A DNA stretch of 20,577 bases from Lachnospiraceae bacterium UBA7202 (GTDB lineage Bacteria > Bacillota > Clostridia > Lachnospirales > Lachnospiraceae). The notes beneath the pieces are model-generated. The model ran no database searches and had not been told where the DNA came from. It worked only from the letters and a program-made list of their open reading frames with translations. Position 1 is the stretch's first letter; each line of letters opens with the position of its first letter. Positions 14,980 through 20,577 of this stretch are shown one piece after another. The stretch lies in assembly GCA_002490705.1 (NCBI GenBank), contig DKUO01000005.1:1-20577 (forward strand). The letters run 5' to 3'. The position numbers and the translations under genes are program-made.

Positions 14980-15834
14980 TTAAACAGTCCTGTGCAACGC
15001 CTTTAAGATCTCCTGTGACGCCTCCGCAATCGTCGTGGCGGAGGTGTCAACCGGCATTCCGCGTTTTGAAAGTGCCCGCATAATATAGGTGACCTGCGGC
15101 GCCGCCAGTCCCACCTGCTCCAATTCCTCAACATGCTTAAAAACTTCTCTGGGCGTATCGTCATAGAGAACGCTTCCCCGGTTCATGACGATGATCCGCT
15201 CCACATACTTAGCCACGTCCTCCATGCTGTGGGAAACTAAAATCACCGTGATTCCCGTCTCTTCCTTCAATTTCGCAATCTGGTCAAGTATCTCGTCCCT
15301 GCCTTTCGGGTCCAGCCCCGCCGTCGGTTCATCCAAAACCAATACCTCCGGCTTCATGGCAAGCACGCCCGCTATTGCCACTCTGCGCTTCTGCCCGCCG
15401 GAAAGGTCAAAGGGAGACTGATAAAAATATTCATCCTCCAAACCGACCTGTTTCAGAGCCGCATAGGCGCGAAGCTCTATCTCCTTCTGGGGAAGCCCCA
15501 GATTCTTAGGTCCGAAACAGACGTCTTTAAACACATCAATCTCAAAAAGCTGGTGCTCCGGATATTGAAAGACCAGCCCCACCTTACTGCGAAGCTGCTT
15601 CCTGTCATAATCTTTTTCGTGGATGTCCTCCCCATTATAATAAATCGCCCCGCTGGTAGGCCGGATGAGTCCGTTCAAATGCTGTACCAACGTCGACTTT
15701 CCCGACCCCGTATGACCGATCAAGCCGATAAACTGTCCATCCGGGATCACAAGATTGATATCCTTTAAGGCGTGCACCGCCAAAGCTGTGTCTTCCCCAT
15801 ATACATAATTTACATGATCTAAAATGATTGACAT
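14980..15834 (-). CDS. ecfA2: ECF transporter ATPase EcfA2
   Basis: This is the second ATPase of the shared ECF module. The 284-residue protein has Walker A GHTGSGKST near residue 40, the Q-loop in FQYPEHQLF, signature LSGGQKRR, Walker B VLVLDEPTAGLDP and the switch His in LVSHSMED. The PEHQLFE Q-loop is typical of EcfA2 rather than EcfA1. Its start overlaps the end of ecfA1 by 16 bases, with GGAGG inside the upstream gene, which indicates translational coupling and balanced heterodimer production. Confidence 0.96.
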   Translation of the reverse strand: MSIILDHVNYVYGEDTALAVHALKDINLVIPDGQFIGLIGHTGSGKSTLVQHLNGLIRPTSGAIYYNGEDIHEKDYDRKQLRSKVGLVFQYPEHQLFEIDVFKDVCFGPKNLGLPQKEIELRAYAALKQVGLEDEYFYQSPFDLSGGQKRRVAIAGVLAMKPEVLVLDEPTAGLDPKGRDEILDQIAKLKEETGITVILVSHSMEDVAKYVERIIVMNRGSVLYDDTPREVFKHVEELEQVGLAAPQVTYIMRALSKRGMPVDTSATTIAEASQEILKALHRTV

Positions 15835-16676
15835 CCGTTCAGCGCCTCCACAAACTCCTCTATGGTCAAAATGCCCTCCGGCAGATTTACCCCCTTCTCC
15901 CGCAGTTCATGGGCAAGGAGCGTCACCTGCGGCACATCCAGCCGCAATTCCTTCAACTCATCCACTCTGGAAAAAATCTCCCTGGGCGTCCCCTCCATGG
16001 CAATATGCCCTCTATCCATGACAAAGACCTGATCCGCATGAATAATTTCTTCCATATAATGTGTGATAAGCACCACCGTAATGCCTTCCACATCGTTCAG
16101 CGCCCTCACCGCCCGTATCACTTCTTTTCTGCCGTTAGGGTCAAGCATCGCTGTGGGTTCGTCCAAAATAATGCACTTTGGATGCATGGCGATCACACCC
16201 GCAATGGATACCCGCTGTTTTTGTCCGCCGGAAAGCTTGTTTGGCGAGTGCTTGCGAAATTCATACATCCCAACCGCTTTCAGGCTCTCCTCCACGCGTT
16301 CCCATATCTCTTTTGTGGGCACTCCCATATTTTCAGGGCCAAATCCCACGTCCTCCTCCACCACTTGTCCGATGATCTGATTGTCCGGGTTCTGGAATAC
16401 CATCCCCGCCTCCTGGCGAATATCCCAGAGGTGCGCCTCGTCCTGTGTGTTCATGCCATCCACCCAGACTGTTCCCTCCGTGGGATAAAGAATGGCATTG
16501 ATGTGCTTCGCAAGCGTGGATTTCCCGGAGCCATTGTGTCCCAAAATGGCAATGAAGTCCCCCTGCTTCACGTCCAGATCCACCTCGTCCACAGCACGGG
16601 TAATACCTTCCACGTTTCCCTCTTCATCCCGGCGGATATATTCAAACGTCAATTTATCTGTCTTGATAATTCCCAT
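15819..16676 (-). CDS. ecfA1: ECF transporter ATPase EcfA1
   Basis: This is the first ATPase of the ECF heterodimer. It has Walker A GHNGSGKST, Q-loop FQNPDNQIIG, signature LSGGQKQR, Walker B CIILDEPTAMLDP and LITHYMEE with the switch His. I favour the ATG at 16676 (285 residues, MGIIKTDKL) because AAGGAA lies 6 bases upstream; ATGs at 16691 and 16682 in the same frame are possible. It leads the ecfA1-ecfA2-ecfT-truA unit from its own promoter. In many Clostridia rplQ directly precedes this gene; here a divergent peptidase gene stands there instead. Confidence 0.95.
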   Translation of the reverse strand: MGIIKTDKLTFEYIRRDEEGNVEGITRAVDEVDLDVKQGDFIAILGHNGSGKSTLAKHINAILYPTEGTVWVDGMNTQDEAHLWDIRQEAGMVFQNPDNQIIGQVVEEDVGFGPENMGVPTKEIWERVEESLKAVGMYEFRKHSPNKLSGGQKQRVSIAGVIAMHPKCIILDEPTAMLDPNGRKEVIRAVRALNDVEGITVVLITHYMEEIIHADQVFVMDRGHIAMEGTPREIFSRVDELKELRLDVPQVTLLAHELREKGVNLPEGILTIEEFVEALNGCQSF

Positions 16677-16779
16677 ATCCATTTCCTTCATTCATTCCAG
16701 CTGACAGCAAGCCATGTGACTGCCGGCCGGCATTTGACGGCTGACGCACCGTTTCCATATGCGCCTTACACCCTCGCCT

Positions 16780-16808
16780 ATTGTACTAAATTATAAAAGA
16801 AAATACAA
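16780..16808 (-). promoter_or_regulatory. Promoter of ecfA1-ecfA2-ecfT-truA
   Basis: On the minus strand TTGTAT (16803-16808) and TACAAT (16780-16785) are 17 bases apart. The leader to ecfA1 is about 100 bases long, and I see no clear terminator or riboswitch in it. Confidence 0.65.
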
Positions 16809-16826
16809 GCTACTATAGTATAGATG

Positions 16827-16835
16827 TGGTATACT
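16827..16835 (+). promoter_or_regulatory. Extended -10 promoter of the M15 peptidase gene
   Basis: TGGTATACT is an extended -10 element (TG-N-TATACT) about 35 bases upstream of the start codon. No good -35 box lies at the right distance, which extended -10 promoters can tolerate. It is divergent from the ecfA1 promoter. Confidence 0.5.
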
Positions 16836-16870
16836 AGACGCGAAGACCACACTTCAAAGGAGATACCAAT

Positions 16871-17788
16871 ATGCCCAATATAAAAATTTTGATACGGCAA
16901 GCGGCCAAGCCTACTCTCTTCCTGCTAACCATGATTCTGGTCTGCGCCTTTCTGGCTCACTACCTGACAGGACAAGAAACCCTTTTGGACTACGCCAGAG
17001 AAAATCCAGAACTGGCCTACGGCGCAGAAACGACACAGCCGTCAATTCCAGAAAAAAACGGGGAAATTTCGGTCGATCTCACAGATGCCGCCCCTGTCAC
17101 CCCGGACAAGGCTCCTTCATACTCTGAAAGTGAGAGCAAGGAAACGGGGAGCGATGAGACTATGCCCATTCCGTCAGAACGTGTCACATACGAAGAAGGT
17201 TTCTATTACGAACCGCTAACTGATGCAGTCAAAGAGCGAATTACGGGGATCTCCTATCCGGAAAGCGGCTGTACCGTCCCCTACGAAGATCTGGCCTATG
17301 TGGGACTTCTCTATTTTGACTTTGAAGGTCAACAGCAAAACGGCGAGCTGATCTGCAACAAAGCCATCGCACAGGATATGGTGGAAATTTTCTATGAGCT
17401 TTACCGAAACGAATATCAGATTGAGCGCGTACGCCTGATTGACGAGTACGGCGGGGACGACACCGCCTCTATGGCCGATAACAATACCTCCTGTTTTAAT
17501 TACAGAGTGGTGGACGGCACCACAAGCCTTTCCAAGCATGCCTACGGCCTTGCCATAGACGTCAACCCCTACTACAACCCCTACGTGGTCTTTAACAAAA
17601 ACGGAAACGGAGACACCTATATCTCTCCCCCCGGCAGTGAGATTTACGCTGACCGCAGCCGTGACTTTGCCTATAAAATTGATGAGAACGATCTGTGCTA
17701 CCGTCTCTTTACCGAACACGGTTTCACTTGGGGCGGAAACTGGAACAGCACAAAGGATTATCAGCATTTTCAAAAGGCGTTGAAGTAA
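16871..17788 (+). CDS. Membrane-anchored M15-family peptidoglycan peptidase
   Basis: This 305-residue protein has one N-terminal membrane segment (about residues 14-30, hydrophobic after a basic stretch), a low-complexity acidic and Ser/Thr/Pro-rich linker (about 50-105), and a C-terminal M15 peptidase domain. The zinc ligands are visible: His223 and Asp230 in SKHAYGLAIDVNP, and His299 in KDYQHFQ. GFTWGGNWNSTKDYQHF is typical of the M15C/D-Ala-D-Ala carboxypeptidase-like or L-Ala-D-Glu endopeptidase group, so it probably trims or cleaves cell-wall stem peptides outside the membrane. The start at 16871 has AAGGAGA 7 bases upstream. It is monocistronic between a divergent ecf operon and a terminator. 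The exact bond cleaved cannot be read from sequence. Confidence 0.9.
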   Translation: MPNIKILIRQAAKPTLFLLTMILVCAFLAHYLTGQETLLDYARENPELAYGAETTQPSIPEKNGEISVDLTDAAPVTPDKAPSYSESESKETGSDETMPIPSERVTYEEGFYYEPLTDAVKERITGISYPESGCTVPYEDLAYVGLLYFDFEGQQQNGELICNKAIAQDMVEIFYELYRNEYQIERVRLIDEYGGDDTASMADNNTSCFNYRVVDGTTSLSKHAYGLAIDVNPYYNPYVVFNKNGNGDTYISPPGSEIYADRSRDFAYKIDENDLCYRLFTEHGFTWGGNWNSTKDYQHFQKALK

Positions 17789-17807
17789 TGTTGTTCTCTG
17801 TAAACGA

Positions 17808-17846
17808 AAAAATGCTGTGCGCTTCCAAAGTGCGCACAGCATTTTT
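17808..17846. terminator. Bidirectional terminator between the peptidase and coiled-coil genes
   Basis: A perfect 15-bp stem (17808-17822 paired with 17832-17846) with a 9-base loop has a T-run in either direction. It serves the convergent peptidase gene and the coiled-coil gene, whose stop codon is one base beyond it. Confidence 0.9.
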
Positions 17847-17847
17847 C

Positions 17848-18231
17848 CTATGCCATTTTTTTCTCCAGTCTCTCAATCCTGTATTCATGCTGATCCACTT
17901 TCTGAATCAATATGCTGATAGTCTCACTCGCCAGCTTACAAGCATTGATTTCATGCTGCATGGAATCTAGACGGACATCCATCTTGTCAAATCGCTCGTC
18001 GACCTTCTGAAAACGCTTATCCATTCTGGCTTCCATCTTTCCCATTTCCTCAACAAGCGTGTTCACATACATTTTCATGTCTTCTTCGATGCGGTCCATG
18101 CGCTTATCGTGCTGTTCAAGACGTTTGTCGATCTGTTCGAACCGTTTGTCCATGCGGCTGTTGATTCTGGCCTCCATTTTACCCATCTCGCTGATGAGTG
18201 TGTTCATTACCAGTTCTAATTCTTGGTTCAT
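17848..18231 (-). CDS. Small coiled-coil protein with internal duplication
   Basis: I start this at 18231 (127 residues), where AGGAGG lies about 9 bases upstream; the frame is open for 25 more codons, but those overlap the promoter. The protein is almost entirely a charged helix with heptad spacing (repeats like DKRFEQIDKRLEQHDKRMDR), so it should form a parallel or antiparallel coiled coil. A block at about residues 9-39 recurs at 56-82, both containing NTL-[IV]-x-EMGKMEAR followed by MDKRF, which points to an internal duplication. No signal peptide or membrane segment is present. The gene is monocistronic, and its function is unknown. Position next to flagellin may be coincidental. Confidence 0.8.
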   Translation of the reverse strand: MNQELELVMNTLISEMGKMEARINSRMDKRFEQIDKRLEQHDKRMDRIEEDMKMYVNTLVEEMGKMEARMDKRFQKVDERFDKMDVRLDSMQHEINACKLASETISILIQKVDQHEYRIERLEKKMA

Positions 18232-18282
18232 AAAATCTTTCCTCCTGTCTGGGAATCTCAGACAGACATTCTCTCTGGTGAT

Positions 18283-18311
18283 AGAATAACACACATCGTA
18301 GGACATTGCAA
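18283..18311 (-). promoter_or_regulatory. Promoter of the coiled-coil gene
   Basis: On the minus strand TTGCAA (18306-18311) and TATTCT (18283-18288) are 17 bases apart, about 50 bases upstream of the start codon. The leader has a small 7-bp hairpin (18245-18265) directly before the ribosome binding site. Confidence 0.65.
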
Positions 18312-18380
18312 CGTAATTTTGAAATAAAATTCAGATTTCATTAACGAAATATCGTTTCTTTGAAAGGAAGTGCGATAAAA

Positions 18381-18414
18381 GGAACAGCCGCACCCTTTCG
18401 GATGCGGCCATTCC
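18381..18414 (-). terminator. Terminator of the flagellin gene
   Basis: On the minus strand a 15-bp stem with three wobble pairs and a GAAA tetraloop is followed by TTTT. It lies about 45 bases after the flagellin stop codon and ends that transcript. Confidence 0.85.
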
Positions 18415-18458
18415 CAACACAACATTACATATAGCGAATGTTCTTACATCAGGCCGTA

Positions 18459-19532
18459 TTAGCCAAGTAAGGACAGTGCCAGCTGATTGCCCTGATTTGC
18501 CTGAGACAGCATAGAGGTACCTGCCTGCTGAAGGATATTGTTGTTGGAGTACTGAACCATCTCCGTAGCAATATCGGTATCGCGGATCGCAGCCTCTGCG
18601 GACTGGGTGTTCTCCGTGATGTTATCCAGGTTGTTGATGGTGTGCTCCAGACGATTCTGGATTGCACCAAGGTCAGATCTCTGAGAAGATACGATCTGCA
18701 AAGCGCCCTTGATGAAGGCGTTCAGGGAGTTGAAATCCTGCGTATTTGCAACAGTCTGCGCCTTACCACCTTCCAGATTCTGGAACTTTTTAACAAGACC
18801 AATTGCTTTATCAGTGTCCATCCTTACCATCTTGTACGAGGTGCCATCCAGAGTAGAGTAGGAACTAACATCTTGAAGCGTAGTTGACCCCTGAATGGTG
18901 TTGGAAGTACCAGTATTATAGCTAGTTGTCTGAACCTTACTACTACCTACACTCAATGCATTGTAGGTGATAGCACCATACAGCTTACTGTCCTTACCAG
19001 ATTTAGGATCATCCCAATTACCGATATACTGAGCCAAAGCACTAATGCTCATGTTCTTGATAGAGATGTCGATGTGCTGACCTGCCTCAGCGCCTACCTG
19101 CACGCCTTTGATGAACTTACCGTCTAACAGATTCATCTCGTTGAAGGTGGTGGTGCTCTGTACACGGTCAACCTCACTCATCAACTGGCTGATCTCAGCC
19201 TGGATGGATGCACGGTCAGAAGTGGTCAGGGTTCCGTTCTCACCCTTAACTGCCAGCTCGTTCATTCTCTGGAGCATATCCTCAACTTCGTTCAGAGCGC
19301 CCTCTGCGGTCTGTACTACGCTGATACCATCCTGCGCGTTAGCGGAAGCCTGAGTAAGACCTCTTACCTGTCTGCGCATCTTCTCGGAAATGGAAAGCCC
19401 TGCCGCATCATCTGCCGCACGGTTGATCTTGTAACCGGAAGACAGCTTCTCTGTGGACTTTGCCTGAGAAGAAGTGGTGAGACCTAACATTCTGTTAGAG
19501 TTCATTGCTGTGATATTGTGTTTAACGATCAT
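18459..19532 (-). CDS. Flagellin
   Basis: This 357-residue flagellar filament subunit is exported through the flagellar type III apparatus. The conserved D0/D1 N-terminus (residues 1-140) reads MIVKHNITAMNSNRMLG, followed by KLSSGYKINRAADDAAGLSIS. The C-terminal D1/D0 (about 265-357) ends NILQQAGTSMLSQANQGNQL then ALSLLG. The central variable region is short (about 120 residues), as is common in clostridial flagellins. LQRMNELAVKGENG at 87-100 and QAEISQL at 111-117 match the TLR5-recognition region of beta/gamma-proteobacterial and Firmicutes flagellins. The start at 19532 has AAGGAGG within a CsrA-like site. A csrA-like gene lies 112 bases upstream on the same strand. I looked for a sigma-28 promoter in the gap and found no convincing one. 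Confidence 0.97.
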   Translation of the reverse strand: MIVKHNITAMNSNRMLGLTTSSQAKSTEKLSSGYKINRAADDAAGLSISEKMRRQVRGLTQASANAQDGISVVQTAEGALNEVEDMLQRMNELAVKGENGTLTTSDRASIQAEISQLMSEVDRVQSTTTFNEMNLLDGKFIKGVQVGAEAGQHIDISIKNMSISALAQYIGNWDDPKSGKDSKLYGAITYNALSVGSSKVQTTSYNTGTSNTIQGSTTLQDVSSYSTLDGTSYKMVRMDTDKAIGLVKKFQNLEGGKAQTVANTQDFNSLNAFIKGALQIVSSQRSDLGAIQNRLEHTINNLDNITENTQSAEAAIRDTDIATEMVQYSNNNILQQAGTSMLSQANQGNQLALSLLG

Positions 19533-19539
19533 AATACTT

Positions 19540-19551
19540 ACCTCCTTGTGG
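19540..19551 (-). promoter_or_regulatory. CsrA-type site overlapping the flagellin Shine-Dalgarno
   Basis: On the minus strand CCACAAGGAGGT matches 9 of 12 positions of the CsrA SELEX consensus RUACARGGAUGU, including the essential GGA, and contains the ribosome binding site. Bound CsrA would block translation start. Confidence 0.6.
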
Positions 19552-19555
19552 TTGC

Positions 19556-19579
19556 CGACAGTAAATCCTTTTACCGCCG
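19556..19579 (-). promoter_or_regulatory. Leader hairpin with AGGA loop, probable upstream CsrA site
   Basis: On the minus strand a 10-bp stem (two G-U pairs) displays a four-base AGGA loop; the inner part reads GTAAAAGGATTTAC. A GGA in a hairpin loop is the preferred CsrA target. It begins five bases upstream of the site over the Shine-Dalgarno, so one CsrA dimer could bridge the two. Confidence 0.6.
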
Positions 19580-19644
19580 TTTGTTGTGTTTAGTTACCTT
19601 ATAATAATCCCGAAGCCCCTAGGATAGCCCCGGGTTATTACCGT

Positions 19645-19917
19645 TTACCTTGATGCGGCTTTTGCCCCATCGTTTACGACAATCTTCTTTTTGCGGTACT
19701 TCTCCTCTAATTCCGGCACTGCCTGATAGTGGGAAATCTTCGCCTTCTCCTCCTGCGTCTTCGCATGGTTTTCAAGGGCCCGGCTTCTCACCACATTGAT
19801 CTCCTTCGGAACATCCAGCATAACTCTGGTATGGTTCCTGCTTCCCCCTAAAAAGACAATCCTGATATCATCGCCGATCTGAATGTACTCTTCCGTGTTT
19901 ACCGTCATTCTAAGCAT
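19645..19917 (-). CDS. csrA: CsrA-like translational regulator with C-terminal extension
   Basis: I start this at 19917 (90 residues), where AGGGAGG lies 6 bases upstream; the frame is open 35 codons further, but that part crosses a hairpin and has no family similarity. Residues 1-49 follow CsrA: MLRM at the N-terminus, YIQIGDDIRIVFLG, VMLDVPKEINVVR with Arg44 at the position of the RNA-binding Arg44 of CsrA. CsrA dimers bind GGA motifs near ribosome binding sites. It differs from canonical CsrA in the N-terminal strand (MLRMTVNTEEY instead of MLVLSRKxGE) and in a charged 40-residue tail ending KKKIVVNDGAKAASR. It lies directly upstream of flagellin, whose leader has two CsrA-type sites, matching the csrA-hag arrangement of Bacillus. 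No fliW is in the window. Confidence 0.85.
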   Translation of the reverse strand: MLRMTVNTEEYIQIGDDIRIVFLGGSRNHTRVMLDVPKEINVVRSRALENHAKTQEEKAKISHYQAVPELEEKYRKKKIVVNDGAKAASR

Positions 19918-19971
19918 CTTAGACCTCCCTGCCTTCTCCTCTTTCGAGGGCACTTCCCTGTCTGCTCTTTT

Positions 19972-20006
19972 CCCATGCAACACTTTGTAATAAAATGTTG
20001 CATGGG
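19972..20006. repeat. Inverted repeat between csrA and the recombinase gene
   Basis: An 11-bp perfect inverted repeat, CCCATGCAACA (19972-19982) against TGTTGCATGGG (19996-20006), encloses a 13-base AT-rich centre. It sits in the shared upstream region of the divergent csrA-like and recombinase genes. It has no T-run, so it is not an obvious terminator. It could be an operator or a recombination site for the adjacent recombinase; the sequence does not say which. Confidence 0.6.
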
Positions 20007-20056
20007 GATAAGCCTCAATCAACTAATCATGAAACACAAACAAAAGGAGGTATTTT

Positions 20057-20577
20057 ATGAGCACAACATGTCCGATTAAAGACAAAAAAGCTCTCGCTTT
20101 TTTCAGAGACTACTACAAAGATATCCATCCCAATCCCCGTAACTATACCCTGATTGTCATGGGTCTGAACACCGCTTTTCGAATCGGAGATTTGCTTGCA
20201 CTCAAATGGCAGGACATCTGCCGTGCAAACGGAAGACTGCGCAGACATATCTGCATTGAAGAGAAAAAAACGGAAAAGGAACGCATTGTTCCCATCAATG
20301 ACGCGCTGCGGCAGGCCTTGGAAGCCTATCGGCTTGATTGCAAGGAGGCAAAGGGAAGTGATTATCTTTTTCCAAGCACCCGCTGTAAAACACAGCCTCT
20401 CTCCCGCTATCAGGCCTACCGAATTGTCAAAAACGCCGCAAAGGAATGCGGACTGTCCGATCATATCAGCTGTCATTCCCTGCGCAAGACCTTTGGCTAT
20501 TACGCGTGGAAGCAGGGGACGCCGCCCGCCATGCTGATGGATCTGTACAATCACTCCTCCTGTTATGAAGTGACTTT
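20057..20577 (+). CDS. Minimal tyrosine recombinase, 3' end outside the window
   Basis: The first 173 codons are present and the frame is open to the right edge. This is a tyrosine recombinase catalytic domain with almost no N-terminal core-binding domain: catalytic Arg in TAFRIGDLLALKW (about residues 42-54), the Lys hairpin near KKTEKERIVPI, and the box II H-x-x-R in CHSLRKTFGYY. A [GN]H segment LYNHSS follows, and the nucleophile Tyr is expected just beyond the window. The start at 20057 has AAAGGAGG 6 bases upstream. Recombinases of about 190 residues without the N-terminal domain include FimB/FimE-type invertases that switch surface structures; others serve mobile elements. It is divergent from csrA. 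Confidence 0.9.
   Translation, partial: MSTTCPIKDKKALAFFRDYYKDIHPNPRNYTLIVMGLNTAFRIGDLLALKWQDICRANGRLRRHICIEEKKTEKERIVPINDALRQALEAYRLDCKEAKGSDYLFPSTRCKTQPLSRYQAYRIVKNAAKECGLSDHISCHSLRKTFGYYAWKQGTPPAMLMDLYNHSSCYEVT

Noticed and set aside
16692..16779. Riboswitch upstream of ecfA1
   Set aside because: The leader is short and I see no terminator or conserved aptamer core; the ECF energizing module is normally not riboswitch-controlled.
15828..16796. A 322-codon plus-strand frame opposite ecfA1
   Set aside because: It is antisense to a complete ABC ATPase with all motifs, and it has no ribosome binding site or domain.
18059..18231. Tandem-repeat array in the coiled-coil gene considered as a CRISPR-like or minisatellite repeat
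   Set aside because: The periodicity is that of protein heptads, the units are not identical in DNA, and the reading frame is maintained throughout.
19533..19644. Sigma-28 promoter for flagellin
   Set aside because: I looked for TAAA-N15-GCCGATAA on the minus strand and found only partial matches, so none is annotated.
20027..20554. A 175-codon minus-strand frame at the right end
   Set aside because: The plus-strand frame at 20057 encodes a tyrosine recombinase with clear catalytic motifs and a strong ribosome binding site.

Overview
The window looks like a chromosomal segment from a motile member of the Clostridia, most probably Lachnospiraceae. The basis is gene content and style: strong AAGGAGG-type ribosome binding sites, the ecfA1-ecfA2-ecfT-truA-rplM-rpsI cluster usual in Firmicutes, a short flagellin next to a csrA-like gene, and a mid-GC uronate-catabolism locus. 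No genus can be named from the sequence alone.

Positions 1-10666 form a hexuronate locus in divergent units. A minus-strand unit carries uxaB (tagaturonate reductase), uxaA (altronate dehydratase) and the start of an SDR dehydrogenase that runs off the left edge. Divergent from it is a plus-strand unit: a LacI-type regulator, uxaC (uronate isomerase), kduI (cupin-type 5-keto-4-deoxyuronate isomerase) and an RpiB/LacAB-family isomerase resembling streptococcal DhuI. Next come kdgA and a PfkB kinase (minus), divergent from a second PfkB kinase (plus). Together these can bring saturated uronates (UxaC-UxaB-UxaA) and unsaturated uronates from lyase-cleaved polysaccharides (KduI or the DhuI-like protein plus an SDR) to 2-keto-3-deoxygluconate, then through kinase and aldolase to pyruvate and glyceraldehyde-3-phosphate. 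Three similar palindromes built on TGTAA-N4-TTACA lie at the uxaB, lacI and kdgK promoter regions, so the LacI protein probably controls the locus. No transporter or polysaccharide lyase is present here.

Positions 10676-12113 hold a markedly AT-rich two-gene island. It encodes an HTH protein fused to a DUF3990 (ADP-ribosyltransferase-like) domain and a translationally coupled small protein of unknown family. A 33-bp imperfect palindrome occurs at both ends (28 of 33 positions identical), and one copy covers the -35 box of the island's promoter. This looks like a self-regulated toxin-antitoxin-type module and is the best candidate for a little-described system.

Positions 12128-16808 are the conserved housekeeping block, read on the minus strand: ecfA1, ecfA2, ecfT (energizing module of ECF vitamin transporters), truA, then rplM-rpsI with their own consensus promoter and a structured leader resembling the L13 leader.

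Positions 16827-20577 concern the cell surface and motility: a membrane-anchored M15 peptidase, a small coiled-coil protein with an internal duplication, a flagellin, a csrA-like gene just upstream of it, and the first 173 codons of a minimal tyrosine recombinase. The flagellin leader has two good CsrA-type sites, a hairpin with an AGGA loop and an ACAAGGAGGT sequence at the Shine-Dalgarno, which fits CsrA repression of flagellin translation as known in Bacillus subtilis hag. The recombinase next to flagellar genes raises the possibility of phase variation, but no invertible segment is proven here. No gene-free stretch exceeds 300 bases, and no tRNA, rRNA, CRISPR array or insertion sequence was seen.
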